From NCBI RefSeq assembly GCF_006715005.1, contig NZ_VFMJ01000001.1, positions 2,480,001-2,544,000 of the forward strand: a DNA stretch of 64,000 nt. Direction: 5' to 3'. The position numbers and the translations under genes were made by a program. Position 1 is the stretch's first letter; every line of letters begins with the position of its first letter. The notes below the pieces were generated by a model. It did no database searches. It saw only the letters and a list, made by a program, of their open reading frames with translations, and was not told the origin of the DNA. This document shows, in pieces, positions 47,394 to 57,310 of the stretch. The DNA comes from Serratia marcescens. GTDB taxonomy: Bacteria; Pseudomonadota; Gammaproteobacteria; Enterobacterales; Enterobacteriaceae.

Positions 47394-48584
47394 ATGTCAT
47401 CACTAAAACTCCCCTCCCGCCGTCTGGCGTTGATCGCCGCCATCGTTTTCATCGCCGTCGCTGTCGCGCTGGCAATCTATTGGCAACGCCCGCCGCAGCA
47501 GGATTACGTTACCGCGCCGGCCCGCCTGGGCGATATCGAAAACGCCGTGCTGGCCACCGGGCGGCTGGATGCCGTCGAACGCGTTAACGTCGGCGCGCGG
47601 GTCTCCGGCGAAGTCAAATCGCTGAAGGTCAAACTGGGCGATCGCGTCACCAAGGGGCAACCGATCGCCGACATCGACGATCTGCAACAACGCAACGATC
47701 TGCGCAACGCCGAAGCGGCGCTGAACGTAGTCAAAGCCAATATGTTAGCCAAACAGGCCTTGCTGAAACAGGCAGAGTCGCGTTTTAAACGCCAGCGCCG
47801 CATGCTGAACGACGAGGCCAGTTCGCGGGAAGACTTCGAGACCGCCGAAGCCTCGCTCGCCACCACTCGCGCCGATCTGCAGGCACTCAATGCGCAGTTG
47901 GTGCAATCGCAGATCGAAGTCGAGAAGAAAAAAATCGATCTGGGCTATACCCGCGTGGTCGCGCCGATGGACGGCATTGTTATCGCCGTGGTCACGCAGC
48001 AGGGACAAACGGTCAACTCCAGCCAAAGCGCGCCGACCATCGTCAAGCTGGCGCGGCTGGATACGATGACCATAAAGGCGCAGATCTCCGAAGCCGACAT
48101 CACCCGCATTTCACCGGGGCAAAAGGCGTACTTCACTATTTTTTCCGATCCGGATAAACGTTACGACGCCACGCTGCGCACCATCGAGCTGGCACCGGAA
48201 TCGGTGATGAAAGACGACTCGCTCGCCGGCACCAGTTCCGCTTCCGGCTCCGGCACCTCGAACGCCTCGGTCTATTACAACGCGCTGCTGGACGTGCCCA
48301 ACCCGGAAAACCGCCTGCGCATCGCCATGACCGCGCAGGTTTCCTTACTGCTCGGCGACGCGAAGAATGCCCTGCTGGTGCCGATCCAGGCGGTGCATAA
48401 AACCGAAGGAAAAGGGCAACAGGTACAGGTGCTGACTCAGGATCAACAGTTGGAAACGCGCGAAGTGACCACCGGCATCACCAACAACGTCGACATTCAG
48501 ATCCTCAGCGGCCTGAAAGCCGGTGAAACCGTGGTGCTGTCACAGCCCGCCGCCAAGTCGGCTGAGGATGGCATTTTCCTGTGA
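47394..48584 (+). CDS. MacA-like periplasmic adaptor
   Basis: Membrane-fusion protein of a tripartite ABC exporter. 396 residues from the ATG at 47394; an ATG at 47379 is possible. An N-terminal membrane anchor (about 8-25) is followed by lipoyl, coiled-coil hairpin (about 100-170) and beta-barrel domains, with GRLDAVERVNVGARVSGEV and VVAPMDGIVIAVVTQQGQTV typical of MacA. Its stop overlaps the GTG of the ABC gene by 4 bp. Confidence 0.87.
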   Translation: MSSLKLPSRRLALIAAIVFIAVAVALAIYWQRPPQQDYVTAPARLGDIENAVLATGRLDAVERVNVGARVSGEVKSLKVKLGDRVTKGQPIADIDDLQQRNDLRNAEAALNVVKANMLAKQALLKQAESRFKRQRRMLNDEASSREDFETAEASLATTRADLQALNAQLVQSQIEVEKKKIDLGYTRVVAPMDGIVIAVVTQQGQTVNSSQSAPTIVKLARLDTMTIKAQISEADITRISPGQKAYFTIFSDPDKRYDATLRTIELAPESVMKDDSLAGTSSASGSGTSNASVYYNALLDVPNPENRLRIAMTAQVSLLLGDAKNALLVPIQAVHKTEGKGQQVQVLTQDQQLETREVTTGITNNVDIQILSGLKAGETVVLSQPAAKSAEDGIFL

Positions 48585-50518
48585 ACGCGATCATCGAGCT
48601 AAAAGGCATCAGCCGAACCTACACCAACGGCGGTCAGGCGCTGACGGTGTTGAAAGACATCGATTTGACCATCGCCGCCGGCGAGCTGGTGGCGATCATC
48701 GGCGCCTCCGGCTCCGGCAAATCGACGCTGATGAACATCATGGGCTGTCTCGACGTACCGGATCGCGGCGACTACTACATCAGCGGCCAGAACGCCGCCC
48801 ACCTGTCGCCGGACGAACTGGCCCGCCTGCGCCGCGAGCATATCGGCTTTATCTTCCAGCGTTATCACCTGATGCCCGATCTCAGCGCGCTGGGCAACGT
48901 CGAAATTCCGGCCATCTACGCTAACGCCCGGCGCGATCAGCGGCGGCAGCGAGCGGCACAGCTGCTCGCGCGGTTGGGCCTGGAGGGACGCGAGGATCAC
49001 AAGCCCGGCCAGCTTTCCGGCGGCCAGCAGCAGCGCGTCAGCATCGCCCGTTCGCTGATCAACGGCGGCGAAATTATCCTGGCGGACGAGCCGACCGGCG
49101 CACTGGACACCCAATCCGGCCAGGAAGTGCTGGCGATCCTGAGCGAACTGAATCAGCGCGGCCACACCGTGGTGATCGTCACCCACGATATGAACGTGGC
49201 GCAACATGCCCACCGCGTCATCGAACTGCGAGACGGCGAGATCATCGCGGACAGCGGCCGCAAGTCGGTGCCCGCCGTCGCGCTGCCACCGCCGAACCGC
49301 AGCCGGCAAAGCGGCTGGCAAAGCCTGATTGACCGCACCCGCGAATCGCTGCACATGGCGCTGAAGGCGATGAACGCCCATCGCCTGCGCACCGCGCTGA
49401 CCATGACCGGCATCATCTTCGGCATCGCCGCCGTGGTCACGGTAGTCGCGCTGGGCGAAGGCGCCAAGCAGCGCACGCTGGAAAACCTCAAAGATCTCGG
49501 CACTAACGTGGTAAGCATCTATCCGGGGCGTGACTTCTTCGACGACGCCATCGACAGCATCCGCACCCTGGTACCGGCCGATGCCGACGCGCTGGCGCAG
49601 CAAAGCTTCGTCGACAGCGTCAGCCCGGAGGTAGACGCTTCCGACAGCATCCGTTTTCGCAGCAAATCCGCCACCGCCTCGATCACCGGCGTCGGGCGCG
49701 ACTATTTCCGCGTTAACGGCGTCGAGCTGTTACAAGGCGTGACTTTCCGCGACGATCGTAATGCGCTGCAGGAAGTGATCATCGACGACAATGCACGCCA
49801 GGCGCTGTTCGGCGATTTCGGCGTCGAGCCGCTCGGCCAGATCGTATTTCTCGGCTCGGTGCCGGCCCGGGTGATCGGTGTGGCTAAAAGCAATCGCAAC
49901 TACGCGCCCAATCGCATCACTGTCTGGATGCCCTACAGCACGGTGATGTATCGCATGGTAGGCAAACCGACGCTCAGCGGCATCACCGTTCGGCTAAAGG
50001 ACAATGTCGCCAGCGAATCGGCCGTCACCGCTATCACACAGCTGTTGACCCAACGCCACGGCGTAAAAGATTTCCGTTTGTACAACTTCGATAAAATTCG
50101 AAAGTCCATCGAACGCACGTCAATGACTTTTAGCCTGCTGATCCTGATGGTGGCATCAATCGCGCTGGTGATCGGCAGCCTGGGCGTGATGAACATCATG
50201 CTGGTGTCGGTCACTGAACGCACCCACGAAATCGGCGTGCGCATGGCGGTCGGCGCAAGGCGCGGCGACATCATGCAACAGTTCATGATCGAGGCGGTGC
50301 TGGTCTGCCTGATCGGCGGCGCATTGGGCATCGCGCTGTCGTTCGCCGCCGGGTCGCTGTTCACCTCGCTGGCGGGCGGCATGTTCACCGCCATCTATTC
50401 CTGGCAAGCCGCCGCGACGGCGTTTTTCTGTTCAACCTTAATCGGCATGATCTTCGGTTATCTCCCCGCCCGTAAAGCGGCAAGGATGGATCCGGTCGTT
50501 TCATTGGCCAGCGAGTAA
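48581..50518 (+). CDS. MacB-like ABC transporter (ATPase fused to permease)
   Basis: 645 residues. Residues 1-230 are the ATPase: Walker [10 protein letters not shown], signature LSGGQQQR, Walker [14 protein letters not shown] and H-loop VTHD. A membrane helix near 275 precedes a large periplasmic domain, and three more helices close the protein ([20 protein letters not shown]). MacB mechanotransmission exporters push macrolides, peptides or siderophores from the periplasm through an outer-membrane duct. Confidence 0.9.
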   Translation: MNAIIELKGISRTYTNGGQALTVLKDIDLTIAAGELVAIIGASGSGKSTLMNIMGCLDVPDRGDYYISGQNAAHLSPDELARLRREHIGFIFQRYHLMPDLSALGNVEIPAIYANARRDQRRQRAAQLLARLGLEGREDHKPGQLSGGQQQRVSIARSLINGGEIILADEPTGALDTQSGQEVLAILSELNQRGHTVVIVTHDMNVAQHAHRVIELRDGEIIADSGRKSVPAVALPPPNRSRQSGWQSLIDRTRESLHMALKAMNAHRLRTALTMTGIIFGIAAVVTVVALGEGAKQRTLENLKDLGTNVVSIYPGRDFFDDAIDSIRTLVPADADALAQQSFVDSVSPEVDASDSIRFRSKSATASITGVGRDYFRVNGVELLQGVTFRDDRNALQEVIIDDNARQALFGDFGVEPLGQIVFLGSVPARVIGVAKSNRNYAPNRITVWMPYSTVMYRMVGKPTLSGITVRLKDNVASESAVTAITQLLTQRHGVKDFRLYNFDKIRKSIERTSMTFSLLILMVASIALVIGSLGVMNIMLVSVTERTHEIGVRMAVGARRGDIMQQFMIEAVLVCLIGGALGIALSFAAGSLFTSLAGGMFTAIYSWQAAATAFFCSTLIGMIFGYLPARKAARMDPVVSLASE

Positions 50519-50521
50519 CCC

Positions 50522-51889
50522 ATGAAAATTTTATCTCCCCTGGCGTTAAGCCTCGCCGCCCTGCTCACCGCCGGCTGCGGCAACGCCCTGAAAAGCGACT
50601 ACCGGGCGCCACAGATCAACTACCCGGCGAGTTGGCAGCACGCCGCCGAGAACGCCACGCCGACGCCGTTCGACTGGCGCGATTTCCACGATCCCGAGCT
50701 CGATCGCTGGCTGCAACAGGTGATGGCCAGCAACAACGATCTGGCCGTCGCCGTGCTGCGCGTCTACCGCGCGCGCCTCGAAGCGGAACGCGTCGGCATC
50801 AGCACCGCGCCCGACGTCAGCGCCTCATTAGGCAGCGGCATCAATCGCCCGCTGTCAGAGTCCTCCGCCTGGAATAAAACCAGCAACGCGTCTCTCACCA
50901 CCCGCTATGAAGTCGATCTGTGGGGCAAGCTGGCGCGCCAGCGCGATGCCGCCGAGTGGGCCAGCCAGGCTTCCGAGCAGGATCTGCAGACGGCGCGCCT
51001 GACGCTGCTGGCCAACGCCGCCACGAATTACTGGCGCATCGGTTTTCTCAATCAACAAATCAGCGTCAGCCAGGCGAGCATCGCCTATGCCAAAACGACG
51101 CTGCGGCTGGCCAACGCCCGTTATCAGGCCGGCAGCATCTCGGCGCTGGACGTGGTGAACGCGGAACAAAACGTGCTGACGCAGGAACGCAGCCTGCTGT
51201 CGTTACAACACGATCGTCAACAGGCGCTGAACGAGCAGGCGGTGCTGCTGGGCGCGCCATCAGGCCAGGCCACCATCGCGCCCGCGCGCCTGCCGACGAC
51301 GACGATGCCGCAGATCAACACCGGCATTCCCGCCGGCGTCCTGAGCCGTCGTCCAGATCTAAGCGCTCAAGAGCTGCGGTTGCGCGCCGCCTTGGCCAAC
51401 GTCGACGAAAAACGTCTGCAATACTACCCTGCGTTCAGCCTGACTGGTTCACTGGGCGCCAGCAGCAGCGCGCTGCTGGAATTTCTGCGCAACCCGACCG
51501 GCAGCCTCGGCGCCAGCCTGACGCTGCCGTTCCTGCAGTGGCGGCAAATGGGCGTGGAGATTAAGATCGCCCGCAACGACTATGAACAGCAAGTGCTGGC
51601 CTTCAAGCAGGCGCTGTACAAGGCGATGGGCGATGTGAACAACGCGCTGTCACTGCGCACGCAGCTGCTGGCGCAGGAGGCGCAGCTGCGCGCCTCATTG
51701 GCGCTGGCGCGCAAATCGGAGCGGCTGAACGAGGTGCGTTACCGGCAGGGCGCCGTCACCATTACCGACTGGCTGAACGCGCAGGAACAACGCCGTCAGG
51801 CGGAGCTGGCGGTGGATGAAAACCGCTTCGCGCAGTACCAGAATCTGGCGAAAATCTATCTCGAATTCGGCGGTTCGTCGGTCCCTTAA
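50522..51889 (+). CDS. Outer-membrane efflux lipoprotein (NodT/OpmQ type)
   Basis: 455 residues, TolC-fold duct. Lipoprotein signal ends LTAGC; then two repeats of the outer-membrane efflux domain with SLTTRYEVDLWGKLARQRDAA and SRRPDLSAQELRLRAA. It begins 4 bp after the MacB-like gene, so the exporter carries its own duct instead of sharing TolC, as in Pseudomonas PvdRT-OpmQ. The cargo is unknown. Confidence 0.88.
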   Translation: MKILSPLALSLAALLTAGCGNALKSDYRAPQINYPASWQHAAENATPTPFDWRDFHDPELDRWLQQVMASNNDLAVAVLRVYRARLEAERVGISTAPDVSASLGSGINRPLSESSAWNKTSNASLTTRYEVDLWGKLARQRDAAEWASQASEQDLQTARLTLLANAATNYWRIGFLNQQISVSQASIAYAKTTLRLANARYQAGSISALDVVNAEQNVLTQERSLLSLQHDRQQALNEQAVLLGAPSGQATIAPARLPTTTMPQINTGIPAGVLSRRPDLSAQELRLRAALANVDEKRLQYYPAFSLTGSLGASSSALLEFLRNPTGSLGASLTLPFLQWRQMGVEIKIARNDYEQQVLAFKQALYKAMGDVNNALSLRTQLLAQEAQLRASLALARKSERLNEVRYRQGAVTITDWLNAQEQRRQAELAVDENRFAQYQNLAKIYLEFGGSSVP

Positions 51890-52304
51890 TCCAAACTGCC
51901 TGGCCAGTGGGTCAGGCGTTTTTTTTGACGGCAAACACATCAATTTTTCCTGTTTTATCTCCCGTACTCTGTATACTTAAAACATCACCAATTAGACGAA
52001 AAATCGTCAAATCGCACATTTATTAGACCATTCTCGCACCAAATCGGTGCAAACACTTAAGTTAAACTGCTGAATTTGATCGTAGCAAGATATAACGTTA
52101 AGCTATAGATGCAAAATAATTAGTCACCTAAATGACATAACCTTGGCATAAATGACGATATTTTGTGATCCACATCCCAACTTAAATGTGGATAATGAAT
52201 CGTCTTGAACCGCGATTCTATTAGCCTATTTGATAACTCGAAAACAATAGTGAACGGAGATTACGCTTTCACGAACAACGAATAATTCATTAAGGGATGA
52301 TTAT
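51890..52304 (+). promoter_or_regulatory. proP upstream region
   Basis: 415 bp, AT-rich, no gene beyond the terminator at its start. A possible CRP site, TGTGA-TCCACA-TCCCA at 52164-52179, fits the left half well and the right half poorly. GACGA-AAAA-TCGTC at 51995-52008 is a small inverted repeat. E. coli proP has a CRP-repressed P1 and a Fis/RpoS P2; the matching here is inferred. Confidence 0.4.
51898..51927 (+). terminator. Terminator after the exporter operon
   Basis: Stem GCCTG/CAGGC, extended by further pairs in the loop, followed by eight T. Confidence 0.8.
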
Positions 52305-53807
52305 ATGAAGTTAAGAAAAAAACGACATAAACCGATGCACATCAGCGACATCACCATCATCGATGACAGCAAACTCAAGAAGGCGATCACCGCAGCGGCC
52401 CTGGGCAACGCGATGGAGTGGTTCGACTTCGGCGTATACGGCTTTGTCGCCTACGCACTTGGCCAGGTCTTCTTCCCCGGCGCCTCGCCCGGCGTACAAA
52501 TGATCGCCGCGCTGGCGACCTTCTCCGTGCCCTTCCTGGTGCGTCCGCTCGGCGGCCTGTTCTTCGGCGCCATGGGCGATAAGTTCGGTCGCCAGAAGGT
52601 GCTCTCGGTCACCATTATCATCATGGCGGTCAGCACCTTCTGTATCGGCCTGATCCCGTCCTATGCATCGATCGGCATCTGGGCTCCGATCCTGCTGCTG
52701 CTGGCCAAGCTGGCGCAAGGCTTCTCCGTCGGCGGTGAATATTCCGGTGCGGCAATTTTCGTCGCCGAATACTCACCGGACCGCAAGCGCGGCTTTATGG
52801 GCAGCTGGCTGGACTTCGGCTCCATCGCCGGCTTTGTGATGGGCGCAGGCGTAGTAGTGCTGATCTCCAGCATCGTCGGCGAAGCCAACTTCCTCGACTG
52901 GGGCTGGCGTATTCCGTTCTTCATCGCCGCGCCGCTGGGCCTGATCGGTCTCTATCTGCGCCATGCGCTGGAAGAAACCCCGGCGTTCCAGCAACACGTG
53001 GACAAGATGGAGAAAGAGGATCGCAACGCCATCGAAAATCCGCCGAAAACCTCGTTCAAAGAGATCGCGGCCAAACACTGGAAAAGTTTGCTAGTGTGTG
53101 TCGGTATCGTGATCTCCACCAACGTGACCTATTACATGTTGTTGACCTACATGCCGAGCTACCTGTCGCATAACCTGCACTACTCGGAGGATCACGGCGT
53201 TCTGATTATCATCGCCATCATGATCGGCATGCTGTTCGTGCAGCCGGTGATCGGCCTGACCAGCGACCGCATCGGCCGTAAGCCGTTCATCATCGGCGGC
53301 AGCATCGGCCTGTTGGCGCTGGCGATCCCGTGCTTCATTTTGATCAACAGCAACGTCATTGGCCTGATTTTCGTCGGTCTGCTGGTGCTGGCGGTTCTGC
53401 TCAACTCCTTCACCGGGGTGATGGCCTCCATCCTGCCGGCGATGTTCCCCACGCACATTCGCTACAGCGCACTGGCGATTTCGTTCAACATTTCGGTGCT
53501 GATCGCCGGTGCGACACCGACCGCCGCCGCCTGGTTGGTAGAGGCGACCGGCAACCTGTACATGCCGGCCTACTACCTGATGGTCGTGGCGGTGATCGGT
53601 CTTATCACCGGTCTGTACATGAAAGAAACCGCCAACAAGCCGCTGCGCGGCGCGACGCCGGCGGCGTCTGACCGCTCAGAGGCGAAAGAGCTGCTGCAGG
53701 AGACCTACGACAACATCGAACAGAAAGTCGAGGACATCAACGCGCAGATCGCCGAATTGGAAAAGAAAAAGCAGATCCTGATCGACCAGCATCCCAAACT
53801 GGATTGA
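52305..53807 (+). CDS. proP: Osmosensory proline/betaine transporter ProP
   Basis: Proton symporter of the major facilitator family that takes up proline, glycine betaine and ectoine when osmolality rises. 500 residues, 12 helices, with AALGNAMEWFDFGVYGFVAY and FSVGGEYSGAAIFVAEYSPD as in E. coli. The C-terminal 45 residues (TYDNIEQKVEDINAQIAELE) form the coiled coil that sets the activation threshold. GGGATG precedes the start. Confidence 0.95.
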   Translation: MKLRKKRHKPMHISDITIIDDSKLKKAITAAALGNAMEWFDFGVYGFVAYALGQVFFPGASPGVQMIAALATFSVPFLVRPLGGLFFGAMGDKFGRQKVLSVTIIIMAVSTFCIGLIPSYASIGIWAPILLLLAKLAQGFSVGGEYSGAAIFVAEYSPDRKRGFMGSWLDFGSIAGFVMGAGVVVLISSIVGEANFLDWGWRIPFFIAAPLGLIGLYLRHALEETPAFQQHVDKMEKEDRNAIENPPKTSFKEIAAKHWKSLLVCVGIVISTNVTYYMLLTYMPSYLSHNLHYSEDHGVLIIIAIMIGMLFVQPVIGLTSDRIGRKPFIIGGSIGLLALAIPCFILINSNVIGLIFVGLLVLAVLLNSFTGVMASILPAMFPTHIRYSALAISFNISVLIAGATPTAAAWLVEATGNLYMPAYYLMVVAVIGLITGLYMKETANKPLRGATPAASDRSEAKELLQETYDNIEQKVEDINAQIAELEKKKQILIDQHPKLD

Positions 53808-53822
53808 TTCGCTCTGACAAAC

Positions 53823-53851
53823 AAAAACCACCCGCTCGGGTGGTTTTTTTT
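53823..53851. terminator. Terminator after proP
   Basis: Stem AAACCACCCG/CGGGTGGTTT with a 2-nt loop and a T-run. Confidence 0.92.
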
Positions 53852-53905
53852 GCCTGACGCGCAGTGAGTGATAATTTGACCATGCGGGTGACGAAGGAGA
53901 GATGA

Positions 53906-54832
53906 ATGAATCAGTTTCAGGAGATGGCGACCTATATCGCCGTGGTTGAGGCCGCCAACATCAGCGCCGCGGCCCGTCGCTTGGGTACCACCAAGTCGGT
54001 GGTGAGCAGACGCATCCAGCAGTTGGAGACGCGCCTCGGGATTGTGCTGTTCGAACGCGGAAAAAGGCTTGGGCTGACCGACGCCGGACACCTGTTCTAT
54101 CAGCGCGCCGTGCGCATATTAAGCGAAGTGAGCGATGCCGAAGAGACGGTGCGAACACTGCATAGCCAACTGCAGGGTCAACTGCGGTTAACGGCGCCGA
54201 TGGCCTTCAGCATCCGCTATCTGGCGCCGCTGTTATCCACCTTTATGGCACAATATCCAAACCTGAACCTGGACGTGGAGTATAGCGATCGTCTGGCCAA
54301 TCTGAATCAGGAAAATTTCGATGTCGCCATCCGTATCGGCCCCTTGGCGGATTCCGACCTGATCGCGCAGCGCATCTGCGCCAACCGTCATTTGATTTGC
54401 GCCAGCCCGGCCTATCTTGCCCAGCAAGGCACGCCGACACACCCGCAACACCTGCAACAGCACCAGGGGTTGTTGTATATTCAGCGCGAACCGACCGGCA
54501 TGCTGCAGCTCCCCATCGAGGGCGAAATCCGATCGTTTCGTATCGGTAAACGGCTGCGCACCGATAACGCTTTTCACCTGTTGGCGGCGGCTAAAGCCGG
54601 TTTGGGCCTCGCTATCCTGCCCGCATTTATCGCCGCCGACGCGATACGCGCGGGCGAACTGCGCATTGTTCTGGCCGCCTATTCACCCGACGGCGGCGAC
54701 ATTTCCGCCGTCTACCGCCGTTCAAAACGGGCATCCCCCAAGATCCAGGCGCTGGTGAACTTCCTGAGTGAGAACATTGGCCGCACGCCCCGTTGGGAAA
54801 CCGAACTCTCCCCTTTCCTGACGTCAGCCTGA
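53906..54832 (+). CDS. LysR-family regulator
   Basis: 308 residues. The N-terminal winged helix reads TYIAVVEAANISAAARRLGT then TKSVVSRRIQQLETRLGIVL, and the C-terminal ligand domain has LRLTAPMAFSIRYLAPLL. It lies just upstream of the GMC dehydrogenase in the same direction; unlike most LysR pairs it is not divergent. A fitting operator is seen between the two. Confidence 0.87.
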   Translation: MNQFQEMATYIAVVEAANISAAARRLGTTKSVVSRRIQQLETRLGIVLFERGKRLGLTDAGHLFYQRAVRILSEVSDAEETVRTLHSQLQGQLRLTAPMAFSIRYLAPLLSTFMAQYPNLNLDVEYSDRLANLNQENFDVAIRIGPLADSDLIAQRICANRHLICASPAYLAQQGTPTHPQHLQQHQGLLYIQREPTGMLQLPIEGEIRSFRIGKRLRTDNAFHLLAAAKAGLGLAILPAFIAADAIRAGELRIVLAAYSPDGGDISAVYRRSKRASPKIQALVNFLSENIGRTPRWETELSPFLTSA

Positions 54833-54834
54833 AA

Positions 54835-54864
54835 GGTTCGCAAAACGCGAACCCGAGGTTCGAA
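54835..54864 (+). promoter_or_regulatory. Candidate LysR operator before the GMC gene
   Basis: GGTTCGC-AAAAC-GCGAACC (54835-54853) is a perfect 7-bp inverted repeat containing a T-N11-A core, followed at 54857 by a further half-site GGTTCGAA. It starts 2 bp after the LysR stop and 90-108 bp before the dehydrogenase. Confidence 0.6.
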
Positions 54865-54942
54865 TTTCGATCACTTGTTGCTTGTGCCTCAGGGTTTTAG
54901 TCTGCAGAACACACACTTTCTGCCCGCTCTGGAGACTCTGCC

Positions 54943-56571
54943 ATGAAAGACTTATCACGCCGCCAGCTGATATCAAAAACGCTGGTCGCTTCAGCCGCCG
55001 CCACGCTCGGCGCTTCCACATCGATTTCCGCATTATCGGCGCAAGCACAACCGGCCCAACGGACCAGAGAGACATCCCCTGTTTTCGACGTAGTCATCGT
55101 CGGCGGCGGCTCCGCCGGCGCGGTGATGGCGGCTCGCCTCAGCGAAAACCCTGCGCGCCGGGTTCTGCTGTTAGAAGCCGGGCACAGTTATGCGCCCTAC
55201 GATTATCCGCGCCTTATCGCGGACAGCGACGTCCTCGGCGCCAATGGCAACCCGGAGTTCGAATGGGGATACCGGACAGAACCCGGCTATGTCAGCCACG
55301 CGATCGGCGCTATCCGCGGTAAAGTCCTGGGTGGCAGTTCAGGGGTCAACGGTGCCGTGGCGATCCGCGCCCGTCCGGAAGATTTCAACCGCTGGGATCT
55401 GCCGGGATGGGGCTATCAGGACCTGTTGCCCGCCTTCAAAAAACTGGAGACTCGTCATGGCCTGCACGACCGCGCAATCCATGGCGATAGCGGCCCCTTT
55501 CCTGTCGTGCAACTCACATTGGATGACATCACGCCAATGCAACGCGCTTTCGTCGCCGCCACGCGCGCCAACGGCTACGACGCGATTGACGATTTTGACG
55601 GCCCTTCAGCCAATGGCGTCGGCCCCTACCCGATGAATATCATCAACGGCGTGCGCGTTAACACCGGCATGGCCTATCTGGATGAGAAAACCCGTGCCAG
55701 AGACAATCTCACCCTGCGTGCCGATACGCTGGTAGACCGCGTAATATTTGACGGGCAGCACGCGATCGGCGTGCGCCTGGCCAGCGGCGAAGTGATCCTT
55801 GCCGCTGAAGTGATTCTGAGCGCGGGCACCTACGGCAGCGCCGCCATTTTGATGCGATCCGGCATCGCGCCTGCGCAACAGTCGAAGCGTCTGGGGATCC
55901 CCGTCGTCGCCGATCTCCCCGTCGGTGAAAACCTGGTCGATCACCCCTTTTATTACAATGCCTACGCCGCCCGCCCCGATGTCATCGGCAGCCAATCGCC
56001 GGTTATCGGCGCCAAGCTGTGGACCCACAGCAGCCAGGCGGAACCGGGAGAGCTCGATCTGCACATTACCGCGACGCATCTGTTTCCACATGACCAAAGC
56101 CCCACCGGCGTCGGTTTTGTTCTGGCGGTGGCGCTGACTCGGCCACAATCCACCGGACGAGTCTGGCTGGAAAGCCGCGATCCAGCGGCAGCCCCTCACA
56201 TTGATCTTAACTTCCTGGCGCAAGAGAGTGACCGCGTCCGCTTGTTGGAAGGGGTCAAACTGGCGCGTAAAATAGGGCAAACCGCGCCGCTGTCTACGCT
56301 GATCCACAGCGAGCTTGCGCCCGCTGCAGACAGCGACGAGGCCATTCTTGCCTCGATGGCGGCGACGTTGGATACCTATCATCATCCGACCTCGTCCGCA
56401 CCGATGGGGAAGGCCGACGATCCGAAGGCGGTCGTCGACCTTCAGGGCCGCGTGCACGGCGTACACGGGCTTAGGGTCGTCGACGCTTCCATCTTCCCCG
56501 ACGTTCCCTCCGTCGCCACTAATGTGACGACGATCGCCACCGCCGAGCATATCGCCCGACACTACGCCTGA
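54943..56571 (+). CDS. Tat-exported GMC oxidoreductase
   Basis: FAD alcohol dehydrogenase of the glucose-methanol-choline family, 542 residues. The N-terminus MKDLSRRQLISKTLVASAAA is a twin-arginine signal cleaved near residue 35, so the folded flavoprotein works in the periplasm. FAD site VIVGGGSAGAVMAARL; GMC signatures GKVLGGSSGVNGAVAIRARP and GTYGSAAILMRSGI; active His in YHHPTSSAPMG with Asn in TNVTTIAT. Choline-dehydrogenase-like but the exported location points to another alcohol. Confidence 0.88.
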   Translation: MKDLSRRQLISKTLVASAAATLGASTSISALSAQAQPAQRTRETSPVFDVVIVGGGSAGAVMAARLSENPARRVLLLEAGHSYAPYDYPRLIADSDVLGANGNPEFEWGYRTEPGYVSHAIGAIRGKVLGGSSGVNGAVAIRARPEDFNRWDLPGWGYQDLLPAFKKLETRHGLHDRAIHGDSGPFPVVQLTLDDITPMQRAFVAATRANGYDAIDDFDGPSANGVGPYPMNIINGVRVNTGMAYLDEKTRARDNLTLRADTLVDRVIFDGQHAIGVRLASGEVILAAEVILSAGTYGSAAILMRSGIAPAQQSKRLGIPVVADLPVGENLVDHPFYYNAYAARPDVIGSQSPVIGAKLWTHSSQAEPGELDLHITATHLFPHDQSPTGVGFVLAVALTRPQSTGRVWLESRDPAAAPHIDLNFLAQESDRVRLLEGVKLARKIGQTAPLSTLIHSELAPAADSDEAILASMAATLDTYHHPTSSAPMGKADDPKAVVDLQGRVHGVHGLRVVDASIFPDVPSVATNVTTIATAEHIARHYA

Positions 56572-56745
56572 AGCCGTTTTAGCTCCCCGCTTGGCGGCAA
56601 AATAGACTGTTGAAACCAGACCGGTCATCCTGATGGCCGGCCTCCCGCATTCCGCAACAGCACACTCGAAATAACGGCTCACATTTTATCCTGCCTGGAA
56701 ATGGTGTTACCCTGTAGACCACCGTCACCTCAGCAGAACATTCTC

Positions 56746-56883
56746 ATGGGCAAAAGGGATCTTCCCATCATCATCGGCATTCTGGCTATGCTGACCCTGT
56801 GGCTCTGCGCGCTTTTCAACATCGGCGATATCACCTTCACGATTTCTCGTCTGTTCCACTGGATCGAAAGCCAGCGCGGATAA
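56746..56883 (+). CDS. 45-residue membrane protein
   Basis: MGKRDLPIIIGILAMLTLWL continues as one or two hydrophobic segments and ends FHWIESQRG. The basic start and single main helix fit a small inner-membrane protein. The ribosome site is weak. No family recognised. Confidence 0.5.
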   Translation: MGKRDLPIIIGILAMLTLWLCALFNIGDITFTISRLFHWIESQRG

Positions 56884-56972
56884 CCCACACAGGCGATAGA
56901 AAACATCGGCTATGATTGAAAGACGTTACGTCATTTTCCGAGACTGTCGCTCGCGATAAAGAGGACCGCATC

Positions 56973-57242
56973 ATGACCGACTATGTATTTTACAACCAGA
57001 TTCTGACCCGACTGGCCGCCAATCACCCCGGGACGCTGGATGAAAAAACCTACGAACTGTGGAAACAAGACGCCACCAGCCCGCATGCGTTCGCCGATCC
57101 CTTCGCCTATCTTAAAACCAAGGGCCTGATACAGGCCTATGTGATGAGCGACATCGACGAGAACAACTATGATATCGACCCGCATCAAACGCGGATCACC
57201 GCCGCCGGTCTCGAATTCATTCGCAACGGCGGGTTCAAATAA
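56973..57242 (+). CDS. Uncharacterised 89-residue protein
   Basis: ATG at 56973 preceded by GAGGA. MTDYVFYNQILTRLAANHPG, FAYLKTKGLIQAYVMSDID and TRITAAGLEFIRNGGF read like a winged-helix fold of small YjcQ-type proteins, where a helix bundle is followed by a wing (ITxxG...). No partner is known. It ends with a strong terminator. Confidence 0.65.
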   Translation: MTDYVFYNQILTRLAANHPGTLDEKTYELWKQDATSPHAFADPFAYLKTKGLIQAYVMSDIDENNYDIDPHQTRITAAGLEFIRNGGFK

Positions 57243-57259
57243 GGGCGACACGCGCCAAC

Positions 57260-57288
57260 AAAAAACCGCCAGACGGCGGTTTTTTTTA
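57260..57288. terminator. Bidirectional terminator
   Basis: Stem AAACCGCC/GGCGGTTT with loop AGAC, A-run left and T-run right, between converging genes. Confidence 0.9.
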
Positions 57289-57310
57289 CTCTAAAAGCAT
57301 CCGGGCCGGT

